A DNA stretch of 12,928 nucleotides. Origin: Deltaproteobacteria bacterium (GTDB lineage Bacteria > UBA10199 > SBBF01). Shown piece by piece: positions 11,369-12,928 of this stretch. Each line of letters begins with the position of its first letter. The stretch's first letter is position 1. The position numbers and the translations under genes were made by a program. The stretch lies in NCBI GenBank assembly GCA_016207765.1, contig JACQOY010000026.1, positions 1-12,928 on the forward strand. The letters are read 5' to 3'. The notes under the pieces are model-generated. The model did no database searches. It saw nothing but the letters and a program-made list of their open reading frames with translations, and had not been told where the DNA came from.

Positions 11369-11938
11369 TTGGCCGCGGATGGGGAGTTATCGGCGGACGA
11401 TGTGGACAAGGTTACACAGGAGATGGCTACCGTGTGCCGGGCCGACGTCGATGCCTGTTTTTCGGACGATAACCTTGCCGCAGGTTCGATTCTTCTCGAT
11501 GTCGATTACCGCAAACGCCATTTGCCCGGCGTTGCCTTGGCCGACGAGTCGACAAAATCATTCAACGCATTTATTTGGGACAATCCCTACCTTCAGATTG
11601 TCTTTCGGTCGCAGGTCGCGGTTGACGAGTCGCGGGTCGCGGCTGACAAGGCGCAGGTCCGGGCTGACAAGGCGCAGGTCGCGGCTGACGAGGCGCAGGT
11701 CGCGGCTGACGAGGCGCAGATGAGGAATGTGGTGTTTAGTGGTACGGCGGGTGCCGTTGGACTTGGCGTCGCGGCTTTTGGCGTCTCGCAATTTTTCGTT
11801 CCAGAGCCTTTTTTAACGAAGATTGAAGGGGGATTGCTTGTTGTAGCGGGTCTGACTCTGGCTACGTTCTGTGCATTCAACGTTTACATAGATACACCTG
11901 ATGAGCCGGTTGTAACCGACGCACAAAATCTCCAGTGA
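11369..11938 (+). CDS. Uncharacterised protein with a seven-residue tandem repeat and two C-terminal TM helices; start uncertain
   Basis: From a TTG codon at 11369 the frame encodes 189 residues. I do not recognise a family. Residues 1-78 are acidic and globular in appearance. Residues 81-115 are five repeats of a [AS][QR]VxxD[EK] heptad, an alanine- and charge-rich helix. Two hydrophobic segments follow at about 122-146 and 152-173, and then a short polar tail. The layout suggests a membrane-anchored protein with a helical stalk. The frame remains open and protein-like upstream to 11327 (reading SQIASISSLEVLKG), but no standard start codon occurs there. The nearest good ribosome-binding site and ATG (11319) are in another frame, so a 5' frameshift, either sequencing error or real decay, is possible. 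The TTG start has AAAGGG only 1 bp upstream, which is too close. Confidence 0.6.
   Translation: MAADGELSADDVDKVTQEMATVCRADVDACFSDDNLAAGSILLDVDYRKRHLPGVALADESTKSFNAFIWDNPYLQIVFRSQVAVDESRVAADKAQVRADKAQVAADEAQVAADEAQMRNVVFSGTAGAVGLGVAAFGVSQFFVPEPFLTKIEGGLLVVAGLTLATFCAFNVYIDTPDEPVVTDAQNLQ
11609..11713 (+). repeat. Five-unit 21-bp tandem repeat within the two-TM protein gene
   Basis: Five 21-bp units fit the consensus GCGCAGGTCGCGGCTGACGA plus G. The fourth and fifth units are identical and the first three carry one to four changes. A 6-bp partial unit (GCGCAG) follows at 11714-11719. The unit length keeps the reading frame, so copy-number changes would lengthen or shorten the helical stalk by seven residues without breaking the protein. 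Confidence 0.85.
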
Positions 11939-12081
11939 CCAGCTGTTTGCTCCCCCTTTCCGCGACGACGCACTTTCCGCGCGGGTTTTGGGAAGGTGAA
12001 CCGGGTCGGCAAAATCCGCGGTGACCGGTAAGTTCTCAATCCTTTACTTCCTGTAGAGTATTTAATAGGTAACAGTCCAGT

Positions 12082-12928
12082 ATGCCCCCCAAAATCAAAA
12101 AAGCGGTGATTCCTGCGGCAGGCTTGGGCACCCGTTTTCTCCCCGCCACCAAAGTGGTTCCCAAAGAGCTTTTGCCGATTGTCGACAAACCGGGGATCCA
12201 ATACATTGTGGAAGAAGCGATTGCGGCGGGGGTTGAGGAAATCATCTTTGTTATTTCTCCCGACAAAAAACAGGTGGCCGATCATTTTCGCCCTGCCCCG
12301 GAGCTGGAAAAATATCTGCGCGATCGCGGCAAAACAGATATGCTTAAGGCGGTGATCGAACTTCAAGACAAGGCCAAATATACCGTCGTGATGCAGGAAA
12401 AACCGCTGGGGCTGGGACATGCCGTTTTTCAAGCCCGCGAGGCGATAGGCGATGAATGGTTTTTTGTTTTTCTCCCCGATGATCTGATCGATCATGAAGT
12501 CCCTTGTGCGGTTCAGATGCTCAAATCCTGGGAGGTGCACAACGGCGCCATCCTGGCGGTTATGCAGGTGGCGTGGGAGGAAGTGCATCAATACGGGGTG
12601 GTGAAGGCCGCGCCGCTTACCGCCAGTCTGGGGAAAGTGGAAAGTATCATCGAAAAACCGAAACGGGAACAGGCCCCGTCGAACTTGGCGGTGATCGGCC
12701 GTTATATCCTCCCTCCCGACATTTTTTCACTTTTGGAAAAACTCAAGCCGGGGGCGATCGGCGAGATCCAACTGACCGATGCTTTGGCCGGGCTGGTCAA
12801 GAAAACCGGCTTGTACGCACTGGAATTTGAAGGGGAGCGATTCGATATCGGCAATAAACCCGGTTTTCTGGAGGCGAACATCAATTATGCCCTCAAGCAT
12901 GAGGGATTGAGTCAGAAAGCTCTCGATT
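12082..12928 (+). CDS. galU: UTP-glucose-1-phosphate uridylyltransferase (3' end cut by the window)
   Basis: The enzyme makes UDP-glucose from UTP and glucose-1-phosphate, feeding LPS, exopolysaccharide and trehalose/glycogen synthesis in the cytoplasm. The 282 codons present include the nucleotide-binding GLGTRFLPATKVVPKELLPI (14-33), QEKPLGLGHAV (105-115), the LPDD metal/UDP motif (131-134), EKP (191-193), GEIQLTDAL (227-235) and GERFDIGNKPGFL (251-263). Bacterial GalU proteins are about 290-300 residues, so only the last few residues are missing. The start is the ATG at 12082, because the family N-terminus KIKKAVIPAAGLGTRF begins four residues later; the ribosome-binding site is weak. Upstream (11939-12081) is a GC-rich stretch with a repeated CTTTCCGCG (11956 and 11973) and no clear promoter. 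Confidence 0.95.
   Translation, partial: MPPKIKKAVIPAAGLGTRFLPATKVVPKELLPIVDKPGIQYIVEEAIAAGVEEIIFVISPDKKQVADHFRPAPELEKYLRDRGKTDMLKAVIELQDKAKYTVVMQEKPLGLGHAVFQAREAIGDEWFFVFLPDDLIDHEVPCAVQMLKSWEVHNGAILAVMQVAWEEVHQYGVVKAAPLTASLGKVESIIEKPKREQAPSNLAVIGRYILPPDIFSLLEKLKPGAIGEIQLTDALAGLVKKTGLYALEFEGERFDIGNKPGFLEANINYALKHEGLSQKALD

Noticed and set aside
11558..11880. Minus-strand repetitive frames rich in Arg, Asp and Ser
   Set aside because: The repetitiveness only mirrors the 21-bp tandem repeat of the plus-strand gene.
11884..12591. Minus-strand open frame of 235 codons
   Set aside because: It is antisense to galU, whose plus-strand motifs are complete and in order.

Overview
The window reads like a chromosomal segment of a deltaproteobacterium-like Gram-negative organism of moderate GC content. 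This is an inference from family content: an ArsA/GET3-type ATPase pair, a PhaR-like polyhydroxyalkanoate regulator, a lipoprotein signal on an alkaline-phosphatase-fold enzyme, a receiver-PAS-histidine kinase and a class A RNase P RNA. No 16S rRNA or other phylogenetic marker is present, so the placement is tentative.

Left part (18-6295, all minus strand). Reading in the direction of transcription, a single-domain response regulator (5888-6295) overlaps by 4 bp a predicted lipoprotein phosphodiesterase (3963-5891). After a 103-bp palindromic repeat comes a four-helix membrane protein (3408-3857). Then come an unrecognised helical protein (2771-3250), a PhaR-like regulator (2120-2680) and two overlapping ArsA-family ATPases (1123-2067 and 18-1130). 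A divergent promoter region (6296-6437) separates this run from a plus-strand receiver-PAS-HisKA-HATPase kinase (6438-7985), the likely signalling partner of the response regulator.

Middle (7986-9667). A strong hairpin terminator lies between the kinase and a convergent RNase P RNA gene (rnpB, 8031-8532, minus). This rnpB is long (about 502 nt) because several near-perfect GC-rich hairpins enlarge it, and some look like members of a dispersed palindrome family. Upstream of it on the minus strand lie a small RNase HI-family gene (8557-8958), a rho-independent terminator and an unrecognised 95-residue protein (9065-9352). The 315-bp gap 9353-9667 has no convincing gene. It holds two large crossing inverted repeats and a candidate purU promoter.

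Right part (plus strand). purU (9668-10531) is followed by a two-gene DUF433/DUF5615 toxin-antitoxin-type module (10577-11164). The 28-bp 3' end of purU, including the last nine codons, recurs just after the module (10502-10529 and 11177-11204, 27/28 identical). The module is therefore bracketed by direct repeats like a tiny inserted cassette, and its best promoter takes its -35 hexamer from the left repeat. Next is a two-TM protein with a 21-bp tandem repeat (11369-11938) whose 5' end looks frameshifted relative to a ribosome-binding site and ATG at 11319. The last gene is galU (12082 onward), cut by the window end a few residues short of the usual family length.

The strongest candidates for something new are the cassette-like module at the purU 3' end, the hairpin-expanded rnpB and the crossing inverted repeats at 9350-9516. 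I do not see a clearly new multi-gene biological system.
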